Part shown: positions 15,981-21,925 of the stretch, piece after piece
How positions within the stretch are numbered: the stretch's first letter is position 1
How the letters are laid out: each line of letters begins with the position of its first letter
IMG/VR virus record: IMGVR_UViG_3300028024_000186
Coordinates: 1 to 62,328 of that record
Strand: one strand, 5' to 3'
Source of the DNA: a virus
Length of the DNA: 62,328 nucleotides
The notes under the pieces: generated by a model
Seen by the model: only the letters and a program-made list of their open reading frames with translations
What the model was told of the DNA's origin: nothing
The model's database searches: none
Position numbers and translations under genes: made by a program

Positions 15981-16274
15981 CTAGCTGATCAGTTTAGCCG
16001 CCGCGAACGCCAGCCCCGTCAATGTGCACGCGGTGCCGATAAACCACTTCAGCAGCGTACCCTCCAGTATCGATACATCCGCCTTGGATGCAACATGGTC
16101 GAGTTTCGTCTCGATGCGCGCGAGGCGTTCGCGGGCACCAATGTTGGCATCTTCAAGGGCTTTGACTCTGGATTCCATGCCATCATTATAGGGTGGCTCG
16201 CCGCTATTCGAGCCCTCTTGGCGCGCGGAGCCACCGCGCCCCTTGGCGGCGCTACTGAACGGCACGACGCTCAT
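15981..16274 (-). CDS. XhlA-like coiled-coil protein with C-terminal membrane span
   Basis: A 97-residue protein. A polar N-terminus is followed by a heptad-like coil (MESRVKALEDANIGARERLA, RIETKLDHVASKADV) and a C-terminal hydrophobic span (WFIGTACTLTGLAFAAAKLI), the plan of XhlA/DUF1640-like phage membrane proteins. It is the last gene of the cI operon, so it would be made in the lysogen rather than during lysis. Overlaps the upstream gene by ATGA. Confidence 0.65.
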   Translation of the reverse strand: MSVVPFSSAAKGRGGSARQEGSNSGEPPYNDGMESRVKALEDANIGARERLARIETKLDHVASKADVSILEGTLLKWFIGTACTLTGLAFAAAKLIS

Positions 16275-16513
16275 GGATTCTCCGATTTCATCAGCTCAGT
16301 AAGCTTATGGTGCGCTTGAAACCCGCAGTTCAGGCACTGCATCCGGATTGCGCCATCCACCACTTCAACTTCGAGAATATCGAGTGGCCCCGCATAGTCC
16401 GGGGCTGGCGCCTCAACAAAGAAGTCAATCTTTCCTCGCGTACACCGAGGGCAATCTTGGCGCATGCCGCGCCGCTCGATTAACTCTTGGAGTTCGCCGG
16501 CAGTGATGGGCAT
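16271..16513 (-). CDS. Zinc-ribbon-like small protein
   Basis: An 80-residue protein with two knuckles, CPRC (about residue 21) and CLNCGF (about residue 60), separated by about 35 residues, as in zinc ribbons. The middle is acidic and beta-rich (ILEVEVVDGAIRMQ). It overlaps both neighbours in the cI operon. Role unknown. Confidence 0.65.
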   Translation of the reverse strand: MPITAGELQELIERRGMRQDCPRCTRGKIDFFVEAPAPDYAGPLDILEVEVVDGAIRMQCLNCGFQAHHKLTELMKSENP

Positions 16514-16815
16514 CAGTATTGGTAGTTCTGGCGCGGCTGCTGGGTCTGGCCGGATGGCTGGCCAAATGACTGATTGAATTGCGGTGGGTTGCTGTACTCG
16601 TCCTTCTGGTGCCCACGCTGACCCGTGTAGGGATTTACCCCACCATACTGGTTGTTCTCGGCATTGTAGTTGTTGGAGCGCAACTGATCGGGGTTGGACC
16701 GCATATGGCCCTCGCGGTAGTTTCCGTTTTTGTCGATGGAGGGGCGGACGTAGGTCTGGGCGCTCGCGCTAGTGGCACAAACAAGTAGCGCGGCGAGAAT
16801 GGCGGCTGTTCTCAT
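16513..16815 (-). CDS. Secreted Asn/Gln-rich protein of the cI operon
   Basis: A 100-residue exported protein. It starts with a classical signal peptide, MRTAAILAALLVCATSASAQ, with an Ala-x-Ala site before QTYV. The mature part is Asn/Gln/Tyr-rich and probably unfolded (SNPDQLRSNNYNAENNQYGG, QPSGQTQQPRQNYQY). ATG 16815 has AGGA 6 bases upstream; the frame extends upstream without support. Periplasmic location predicted. It lies in the lysogenically expressed operon with a lipoprotein and a membrane protein. Confidence 0.7.
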   Translation of the reverse strand: MRTAAILAALLVCATSASAQTYVRPSIDKNGNYREGHMRSNPDQLRSNNYNAENNQYGGVNPYTGQRGHQKDEYSNPPQFNQSFGQPSGQTQQPRQNYQY

Positions 16816-16823
16816 TTTGTATC

Positions 16824-17081
16824 CTATGTCACAAAGAATCGGTAGATACCGTAGATAAAGAAACCCATTGCGATATATGTGCCGAACGGAACGAAGCCTA
16901 TAATCAGTAACGCAATGACTAGCGCGAAAATATGCCAAACGCCCAAGGCAGCAGCAACGCCTTCAGTCACGGCTCCCAGAACGAAGACGCCAAAAACCAT
17001 AGTCCCAATAAGCATTGGGAGCCCGCTGGCTGATGCTGATCTGGCTAACTCTTGGAATTTCTTGACCTTCCCGAACTGCAT
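16824..17081 (-). CDS. Polytopic membrane protein of the cI operon
   Basis: An 85-residue protein with a basic N-terminus (MQFGKVKKFQEL) and two to three hydrophobic helices (LIGTMVFGVFVLGAVTEGVA, IFALVIALLIIGFVPFG, IAMGFFIYGIYRFF). An inner-membrane location is predicted. It lies between the secreted protein and the lipoprotein gene on the transcript that starts with cI, which suggests lysogen expression. Not recognised by family. Confidence 0.65.
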   Translation of the reverse strand: MQFGKVKKFQELARSASASGLPMLIGTMVFGVFVLGAVTEGVAAALGVWHIFALVIALLIIGFVPFGTYIAMGFFIYGIYRFFVT

Positions 17082-17119
17082 GTCCGCCCCCGGTATTTAT
17101 TTTCTCTAGGTCCAATCAG

Positions 17120-17416
17120 CTAACTGGCCGCCTGCTGGGCGATACATTTGAAAGTCAATTCGGATTCAAGCGGGGTCCAGCCCCGCGCACCGTGGGTCTT
17201 CATATCGACCTGCTCCATCTGCTTCCCCTGTTCCTTGCAGTAGGCATCTGCGCGTCGAAGGCTGCTCGCCTTAATTTCTTGCCAGGAATCGACGCCGCCC
17301 ATGTGTCTGGTGCCGACGGTGTAGTTGCCGTTCCCGGCCGGGCTGACTTCCGAAACAGTAGTGCAGCCGGCGAGAATCAGGCCAAGCACACCCATCCCCA
17401 ATATTTTTGTTCTCAC
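17120..17416 (-). CDS. Prophage lipoprotein of the cI operon
   Basis: A 98-residue lipoprotein. A GTG start at 17416 gives VRTKILGMGVLGLILAGC, a signal peptide with positive n-region, hydrophobic core and lipobox LAGC. The mature part has WQEIKASSLRRADAYCKEQG, then a C-terminal beta segment with a second Cys. An alternative ATG at 17395 would lose the charged n-region. It follows cI by about 70 bp on the same strand. Envelope location is predicted; superinfection exclusion is a possible role. Confidence 0.65.
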   Translation of the reverse strand: MRTKILGMGVLGLILAGCTTVSEVSPAGNGNYTVGTRHMGGVDSWQEIKASSLRRADAYCKEQGKQMEQVDMKTHGARGWTPLESELTFKCIAQQAAS

Positions 17417-17489
17417 GTTTTTGACCCCGTTATCTATCCCTAGAAGGTAGCGCGATAGATGGTAGTTCGGCTCCCCCGCCGAAGTGGGG

Positions 17490-18017
17490 CTACTTTGATT
17501 TGTGGGTGCGGCGGCTCTTTTCTGGCGCAATGGATTGGTCGGCACCGCTGCCGCTGTATTCGTACTGATTCTTCTCGCGCGAAAACACAGGTAGATCATC
17601 GCTCATCGCACCATCTTCCGGCGACTCGCCGCGCAAATCCTGAAGCAAGCCAAGAGCCCTTGATAGCGCGCCATCGGACAGGCTGGTCAAGATGGCAATG
17701 GCCTGTGACATCTGCATTTCTCGGAGAACTCTTGCGCGCTCCGCGACCTCATCTACCGTTGGCGCGGCTGGCTGCGCACCTACGGCAGGTTCTCCGGCGT
17801 ACTGAACGTGATCATCCGGCCCATCCGCGAGCCAAGTGGTAGTAACCCCTAAGGCTGCTGCCAGCTTCTTCACCGTGGACAGTTCCGGCGTATCGGTCTT
17901 GCCCTTCAATACGCGAGCAATAGTTGGCTGCGGCACGCCAGACAAGCGGCTCAGAGCGCTCTGACCCTTGATCTTGCGCTCGCGCATCATCCGGTCGATT
18001 CGTGTTGCGATTCCCAT
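17490..18017 (-). CDS. CI-like phage repressor without peptidase domain
   Basis: A 175-residue XRE-family repressor. The HTH is at residues 15-60 (SALSRLSGVPQPTIARVLKG, then STVKKLAAALGVTTTWLADG). The rest (about 110 residues) has a helical segment (AERARVLREMQMSQAIAILT) and a polar tail, but no S24/LexA autocleavage site and no Ser/Lys catalytic pair. RecA-stimulated self-cleavage is therefore unlikely. I place the start at ATG 18017. The predicted PRM would begin transcription at about this base, making the mRNA leaderless as for lambda cI from PRM; ATG 18026 is an alternative. An operator at 18026-18041 overlaps the promoter, implying autoregulation. Confidence 0.85.
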   Translation of the reverse strand: MGIATRIDRMMRERKIKGQSALSRLSGVPQPTIARVLKGKTDTPELSTVKKLAAALGVTTTWLADGPDDHVQYAGEPAVGAQPAAPTVDEVAERARVLREMQMSQAIAILTSLSDGALSRALGLLQDLRGESPEDGAMSDDLPVFSREKNQYEYSGSGADQSIAPEKSRRTHKSK

Positions 18018-18023
18018 GCTCGA

Positions 18024-18053
18024 CATATACGTGCGCGTATAGATGGGCGTCAA
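18024..18053 (-). promoter_or_regulatory. cI promoter (PRM-like)
   Basis: Minus-strand TTGACG (18048-18053), 18-bp spacer, TATATG (18024-18029). The start point would fall at about 18017, the A of the cI ATG. The 18026-18041 palindrome covers the -10. Confidence 0.5.
18026..18041. promoter_or_regulatory. Operator in cI promoter
   Basis: TATACGTGCGCGTATA: six-base arms TATACG/CGTATA around 4 bp. Same length and half-site pattern (TATNC) as the operators at 18082 and 15387. Confidence 0.65.
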
Positions 18054-18058
18054 ATTTC

Positions 18059-18074
18059 TATTCATGTATGCATT
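18059..18074. promoter_or_regulatory. Weak third operator
   Basis: TATTCATGTATGCATT matches 11 of 16 bases of the 18082 operator, mostly the left half. It lies between the other two sites, as OR2 does in lambda. Confidence 0.4.
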
Positions 18075-18099
18075 GACAATCTATTCATTCGTGTATAGA
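18073..18099 (+). promoter_or_regulatory. Rightward early promoter (PR-like)
   Basis: TTGACA (18073-18078) and TATAGA (18094-18099) with a short 15-bp spacer. Transcription would start near 18106, three bases before the cro-like ATG, so a nearly leaderless mRNA is predicted. The gene indeed lacks a ribosome site. The 18082-18097 operator lies between the two boxes. Confidence 0.65.
18082..18097 (+). promoter_or_regulatory. Operator in PR
   Basis: TATTCATTCGTGTATA between the PR -35 and -10. It differs by one base from the PL operator at 15387-15402 (read on the minus strand). Confidence 0.7.
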
Positions 18100-18108
18100 T
18101 TTGCAGGC

Positions 18109-18339
18109 ATGGACAAAACACATCAATCCAAGCTCGCCGAGATCAAGGCGCGAACGGACCTCAGCGAAGTCGCCTTGGCCCGGAAGCTTGGCGTCTCCCA
18201 GCCGACGGTGAATCGCATCCTCAAGGGCCAAGCCGACTGCAAGGGGAGCACGCTGCTCGCCATTGACCAGTTACACGCCAGCGTGTTCGGTGTGGGCGCC
18301 AAAACCGGCGCCAGCCGGGCGGTCGCCGAGGCGTCGTGA
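18109..18339 (+). CDS. Cro-like XRE regulator
   Basis: A 76-residue single-domain regulator divergent from cI. The HTH is SEVALARKLGVSQPTVNRIL (residues 20-40), followed by GQADCKGSTLLAIDQLHAS. Position, size and orientation match Cro. ATG 18109 lies about 3 nt after the predicted PR start, and there is no ribosome site, so translation may be leaderless. The gene ends directly against the stop of the second XRE regulator on the other strand. Confidence 0.8.
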   Translation: MDKTHQSKLAEIKARTDLSEVALARKLGVSQPTVNRILKGQADCKGSTLLAIDQLHASVFGVGAKTGASRAVAEAS

Positions 18340-18696
18340 TTAGGGGTTCCGCGATGGCCCGGCCACCGATCCCCCAAGCACCTGCGCAAGGTTCTGCAGG
18401 TCTGCAAGCAGCTGCTGCGTGGACCGAATGCATGCCTCAACCGCAGCTCGCTGATCGAAAGCAGGGCTGCCTTGTTCGTAAGGCTCTCCAATCCCATTCG
18501 CCAGCCACTCTGCTGACACGCCAAGGGCTCGTGCAATCGCAGTCGTGTGCTTGCTTCCCTTCGCATTGCGGTCAGGGCTGCATAGGTGCTGGATGGACTG
18601 CGGACGAATGCCGACCCGCGACGCAAGCGCGCGACCGGAGGTTGGCGGCTGCGTCTGCGCCATTGCCCAACGGAGCCGTTCGCCAAAGGTGTACAT
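18340..18696 (-). CDS. Second XRE-family repressor, DNA-binding domain only
   Basis: A 118-residue regulator. The HTH region RALASRVGIRPQSIQHLCSP is followed by KHTTAIARALGVSAEWLANGIG, the usual end of a CI-type DNA-binding domain. A helical C-terminus follows (AAVEACIRSTQQLLADLQNL), possibly for dimerisation. No peptidase domain is present. ATG 18696 is chosen; the upstream frame to 18993 is Arg/Ser-rich shadow. It sits where lambda has cII, but on the opposite strand, tail to tail with the cro-like gene. It may set a second layer of the lysogeny switch. Confidence 0.75.
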   Translation of the reverse strand: MYTFGERLRWAMAQTQPPTSGRALASRVGIRPQSIQHLCSPDRNAKGSKHTTAIARALGVSAEWLANGIGEPYEQGSPAFDQRAAVEACIRSTQQLLADLQNLAQVLGGSVAGPSRNP

Positions 18697-18787
18697 GCGC
18701 CCGAGTTTGTCACCGGACCTATGCAGGTTTGTCTGCTTTTTCGTATCAGACGGCTCTGTCGCTTGCGACGGGCCAGTGCCGTACCCC

Positions 18788-18845
18788 GCCGCGAGGTTGA
18801 CCCGCTCGCGGCTTCCTCCCCGCGTCTTGGCGCGGGGGCTTTTTA
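18788..18845 (+). terminator. Tandem hairpins with U tract downstream of cro (tR1-like)
   Basis: Two adjacent stem-loops: GCCGCGAG/CTCGCGGC (18788-18812), then CCCCGCG-TCTTGG-CGCGGGG (18818-18837) followed by GCTTTTTAT. The second is a standard intrinsic terminator for rightward transcription from PR. Early rightward genes would then need readthrough or antitermination. The surrounding 18697-18993 stretch has no gene I can support on either strand. Confidence 0.75.
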
Positions 18846-18993
18846 TACCCGTTGCTCGATAGCCAGATGACCCCGATCCAGATTCCAGCGAATGCAGCAC
18901 CGCGGACTGCGAGGCAGATGGCCTTCGAGCTTGCGCAAGGGCTGTCCGCCATGTGCGGCCGGCACCAAGCAGGGCAGGGAGGTCAGGCGCCAT

Positions 18994-19290
18994 TTACAGC
19001 GCGCCGGCCTGCAGTAGTTCGAGGTGTTCGCCGACTTCCGCGAGCGCTTCGGCAGTTTCGTCCAGCAGCATCGCGTGCTCAGACGGATGCAGATTTCCTT
19101 CGTGGACGGACTCGCGCATGGATTCCAGGTGCTCCCGCACAAGGCGGGGCGCGTCATCACCATGCCGGTCCGAGTAGAGACGCAGCACGAGCTGCCGCAC
19201 GAGGAAAAGTTGCAACCGCAGGTTTCGATCTTCGAGATCGCGTGCGCTCAGTGGCATGGCCTTTTGGCTCGCTGCGTGCTGCTGTTCCAT
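18994..19290 (-). CDS. Helical phage protein on the strand opposite the rightward operon
   Basis: A 98-residue helical protein (LEDRNLRLQLFLVRQLVLRL, ESVHEGNLHPSEHAMLLDET). An excellent AGGAG site lies 6 bases before the ATG, and codon use is normal, so it is preferred over the overlapping Arg/Ala-rich plus-strand frame at 18852-19307. It points left, toward the second repressor, in a region otherwise transcribed rightward. Its promoter would have to lie inside the neighbouring gene at 19323. Function unknown. Confidence 0.7.
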   Translation of the reverse strand: MEQQHAASQKAMPLSARDLEDRNLRLQLFLVRQLVLRLYSDRHGDDAPRLVREHLESMRESVHEGNLHPSEHAMLLDETAEALAEVGEHLELLQAGAL

Positions 19291-19322
19291 CCACCACTCC
19301 TTTTTGATGATCCGGGGATCAG

Positions 19323-19589
19323 ATGCACGAACTTGACGAGATGCTTATGGCCCGAGCCCCCTACACGCATCCACTTGGAAAGCTGACGCATGAGTCGAGA
19401 ACGCTTCTGCCGGAGTGCGTCGGCGAAAAGCTCGTGACCACGGCGGCAAGCCTGGGCATGACCGAGGCGGAATTGACCCGCGACATCCTTTGCCAGTGGG
19501 GCTTCGGTGACCTCATGGACAAGATAGCGCAGGAACGGCGCCGAATCACTGCGGTGAAACCGGCAGGAATCGGCATCCAGGAAAAGTAA
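19323..19589 (+). CDS. Small phage early protein
   Basis: An 88-residue protein. The segment ECVGEKLVTTAASLGMTEAE, then LTRDILCQWGFGD, is helix-turn-helix-like and could be a ribbon-helix-helix or CII-like regulator, but no family was recognised. A GGGG sequence 5 bases before the ATG may serve as the ribosome site. First rightward gene after the tandem hairpins. Confidence 0.6.
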   Translation: MHELDEMLMARAPYTHPLGKLTHESRTLLPECVGEKLVTTAASLGMTEAELTRDILCQWGFGDLMDKIAQERRRITAVKPAGIGIQEK

Positions 19590-19654
19590 GGCGCCGCGAG
19601 GCACGCAAAAACACCACGGCGCCGGGCGCGCCACTACATCCGGGGGCGGAAAGA

Positions 19655-19882
19655 ATGGAACAGATCAGGTCGCGGGCAGCGATTCGAGAAGAGGGTGCGC
19701 AGGCCGCGCGCGAGGGTAAGCCGTTCGATGCATGCCCATCGATATACGGCGATGAGGCGGCGCTGGAATGGAAGGCCGGGTACCTGCACGCGCAGACTCG
19801 GGCGGGCCGCGAAGAACTCAGGACGCAGCAGGGGCGGCAACTGGCTGCGATGCTCGAGCGGGCCGACAGGGTGGCGGCATGA
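19655..19882 (+). CDS. Small phage hypothetical protein
   Basis: A 75-residue charged helical protein (AAIREEGAQAAREGKPFDAC, EELRTQQGRQLAAMLERADR). Its stop overlaps the next ATG (ATGA). Coherent coding region, function unknown. Confidence 0.6.
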   Translation: MEQIRSRAAIREEGAQAAREGKPFDACPSIYGDEAALEWKAGYLHAQTRAGREELRTQQGRQLAAMLERADRVAA

Positions 19883-20178
19883 AGGTCTATATCGCCGGCC
19901 CGATGACGGGCATTCCGAACCTGAATTTTCCCGCCTTTCACGAGGCTGCCAGCCGACTACGCGCAGAAGGGCACTACGTCGTGAATCCGGCTGAGATCAA
20001 TGTCGACCCCAGCGCGGGATGGCTCGAATGCATGCGCGCTGACATCCGTGAACTGGTCACGTGCGAGGCGATCTTTCTCCTCCCTGGCTGGGAGTTGTCG
20101 CGAGGTGCGACGCTGGAGCGCCATATCGCGGAGCGATTGGGCTTCGTCATTCTGGCCGACGATGAGGTGTCAGCATGA
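19879..20178 (+). CDS. DUF4406 nucleoside deoxyribosyltransferase-like protein
   Basis: A 99-residue protein of the DUF4406 family, related to nucleoside 2-deoxyribosyltransferases and common in phages. Marks: MKVYIAGPMTGIPNLNFPAF at the start, GHYVVNPAEI, MRADIRELVTCEAIFLLPGW, and SRGATLERHIAERLG. The fold is a Rossmann-like nucleotide-binding domain; a glutamate in the ERHIAE segment matches the usual active-site position. Enzyme activity is unproven; nucleotide salvage or modification is inferred. Overlaps both neighbours by ATGA. Confidence 0.85.
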   Translation: MKVYIAGPMTGIPNLNFPAFHEAASRLRAEGHYVVNPAEINVDPSAGWLECMRADIRELVTCEAIFLLPGWELSRGATLERHIAERLGFVILADDEVSA

Positions 20179-20243
20179 TCACGGGCCGCACGATTCACCC
20201 TATCCGTCGTCAGGCGCCGCATTCGCAGGGGGTGCCGTTCTGA
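20175..20243 (+). CDS. Possible 22-residue coupled ORF
   Basis: An ATG overlapping the DUF4406 stop (ATGA) opens a 22-codon frame (MITGRTIHPIRRQAPHSQGV plus two). The coupling is the only support; composition is uninformative. It may simply be the remains of a longer gene interrupted by the opposite-strand gene that follows. Confidence 0.2.
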   Translation: MITGRTIHPIRRQAPHSQGVPF

Positions 20244-20257
20244 TGCTAGGACAACCT

Positions 20258-20527
20258 CTATGGCCGACGGCGAGGCCTTCCGAAATAGGATTTGCTGAGG
20301 TCGATTTCGAATTCCATCGTCCAACTGGTTCCTGGGCCGGCAATGTAGTCTTTGGTGATGCGGCGAGTTACTTTTACCGTTCTGTCGATGGGCCCGGAAC
20401 CACCTTCGGGATAAATTTCTTCGCACTCCACCTGGAAATCCCCCGCTTTAAAGCCGTGTTTCCCGCATACATCCTCAAATTTCTGACGCTCGTCTTGGGG
20501 AAGGGATTCGTATGGAAATTTGCTCAT
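20258..20527 (-). CDS. Antisense-oriented phage protein (89 aa)
   Basis: An 89-residue protein on the minus strand inside the rightward early operon. AAGGAG lies 6 bases before ATG 20527. The sequence looks like a compact alpha/beta domain (YESLPQDERQKFEDVCGKHG, FKAGDFQVECEEIYPEG, RTVKVTRRIT). The plus strand opposite has no supported gene, so this orientation is deliberate. Low-GC relative to its neighbours. Function unknown; a self-promoted moron is possible. Confidence 0.65.
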   Translation of the reverse strand: MSKFPYESLPQDERQKFEDVCGKHGFKAGDFQVECEEIYPEGGSGPIDRTVKVTRRITKDYIAGPGTSWTMEFEIDLSKSYFGRPRRRP

Positions 20528-20558
20528 GGCCGCTCCTTGTTGGCGGGGAAATCCTAGC

Positions 20559-20990
20559 ATGTTGTCCCGTCGAAACCCAATGAAACGTGGCATGCCGCTG
20601 GTGCGTCGCACGCCGCTGCGCTCCACGACTTGGCTTAAGCAGACCGCCGGCTTGGTGCCCAGCCCCGTCAAGAAGAAGTCCCGCAAGAAGCCGCGCAAGG
20701 CGGAGCGGGACTATCTCGGGCACGTCGCCTCGCTCGGCTGCGCCGTTTGCCGGCGGCTGGGCCTGGGTGCCACGCCAGCGGAGGTCCACCACCCGCGCAA
20801 GGGAACTGGCATGGCGCAGCGCGCGCCGCACCGTGACGCGATTCCACTTTGCACCGAACACCACCGCGGCGACACCGGCGTGCATGGGCTCGGCGTGAAG
20901 CGTTTCGCCCTGGTCTATGGCTTCGATGAGGCCGACCTGACGGCGGAGACGCAGGCACTGCTGATTGCCCATCTACCACCGGTCGCCTAG
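20559..20990 (+). CDS. HNH/Ref-like (DUF968-type) nuclease protein
   Basis: A 143-residue basic protein. After a Lys/Arg-rich N-terminus comes a Cys/His domain: LGCAVCRRLG, EVHHPRKGTG, then PLCTEHHRGDTGVHGLG. This matches the HNH-like zinc fold of phage P1 Ref and related DUF968/NinG-type proteins, RecA-dependent or structure-specific nucleases. ATG 20559 is used; 20580 is also possible. It lies in the rightward early region near the replication genes, as such recombination accessory proteins usually do. Confidence 0.8.
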   Translation: MLSRRNPMKRGMPLVRRTPLRSTTWLKQTAGLVPSPVKKKSRKKPRKAERDYLGHVASLGCAVCRRLGLGATPAEVHHPRKGTGMAQRAPHRDAIPLCTEHHRGDTGVHGLGVKRFALVYGFDEADLTAETQALLIAHLPPVA

Positions 20991-21014
20991 AGCGCACAAA
21001 CAGGAGAAATCACA

Positions 21015-21875
21015 ATGGCAAAGAATTCTATCGACGCCTATAGCGCGTCAGGCAAGACGAACCTGCTGTTCTTCGATCCGGACGTGCTGGTGCTGGTCAC
21101 GGACAAGGCGTCTCCGCTGTACGACGAGCGCGTGCACCTGCCGGTGGACGAGAACCTGGCTCGGAACATCGACTACCAGGGCGTGCTGCAGCCCATCGCG
21201 ATCAGCAAGAACCCGGAAACGGGGGAGGTGGAGGTAGCGATGGGCCGCCAGCGGACCAAGGCGGCGCGCCTGGCGAACGAGTGGCGTCGTGCCCGCGGTG
21301 TGGAGCCGATCCTGATTCCGGGATTCGTCCACCGTGGCGAACGAAGCAACGCGCTCGATGTGATCATCGGCGAGAACGAACTGCGCCAGTCAGACACCCC
21401 CATCGGCCGCGCGGTGAAGATGCGCAATGCCATGGCACTGGGGCGCAGTGAAGAGCAGATTGCCATGCTGTTCGGCGTCACGCTACAGACCGTCAAGGCC
21501 ACGCTGGCCCTGCTGGACTGCTGCGCTGCGGTGCAGGAAGCGGTGGAGCAGAACCAAATCAGCGTCACCCACGCGCGCCAGCTGGTGAAGCTCGCGCCCG
21601 ATGAACAGCGGGTCAAGGTCAAGGAACTGGTCCAGGCCGGCAGCGACAAGCCGGCGCACGCCCGGGCGGCCGCGCAACGCGAGGTGATGGGCGATGCCGC
21701 ACCGCGCATGAAGACCCGCAAGCAGGTGCTGGCGGAGCTGGAGAAGGCTACCGGCGAGCGCGCGGAGGCGCTGCGCTGGGTGCTGGGCATGGATGCGGCC
21801 GAGGCGCTTCCTGGGCTCCCGGCAGCCGTGGCAGCGGTCGAGTCGTTCGATGCCGCGGTCGCTGAGGCTGTCTAG
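21015..21875 (+). CDS. ParB-like nuclease-domain protein
   Basis: A 286-residue ParB/Spo0J-like protein. The N-terminal ParB-like domain shows QGVLQPIAI, VAMGRQRTKAARL (the G-x-R-R-type box) and IGENELRQSDTP. The central HTH is SEEQIAMLFGVTLQTVKATL, then ISVTHARQLVKL. The C-terminal part is helical. AGGAG precedes the ATG. No ParA gene or parS-like array is visible, so plasmid-type partition is not supported. Phage ParB-like proteins can act as nucleases or regulators. It sits directly upstream of the replication genes. Confidence 0.85.
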   Translation: MAKNSIDAYSASGKTNLLFFDPDVLVLVTDKASPLYDERVHLPVDENLARNIDYQGVLQPIAISKNPETGEVEVAMGRQRTKAARLANEWRRARGVEPILIPGFVHRGERSNALDVIIGENELRQSDTPIGRAVKMRNAMALGRSEEQIAMLFGVTLQTVKATLALLDCCAAVQEAVEQNQISVTHARQLVKLAPDEQRVKVKELVQAGSDKPAHARAAAQREVMGDAAPRMKTRKQVLAELEKATGERAEALRWVLGMDAAEALPGLPAAVAAVESFDAAVAEAV

Positions 21876-21925
21876 GAGCTGGCGACCATGATGAATGCGA
21901 TGCCGGCCCAGCGGGGAGGTTCTGC

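Noticed and set aside
18852-19307. Plus-strand frame after the tandem hairpins, possible cII
   Set aside because: No ribosome site, and the product becomes Arg/Ala/Pro-rich shadow opposite the well-supported minus-strand gene 18994-19290. Only its first 40 codons look protein-like.
21015-21875. Plasmid-type ParAB partition system
   Set aside because: No ParA ATPase gene and no parS-like repeat cluster near the ParB-like gene, and an integrase with a tRNA-type site argues for integration.
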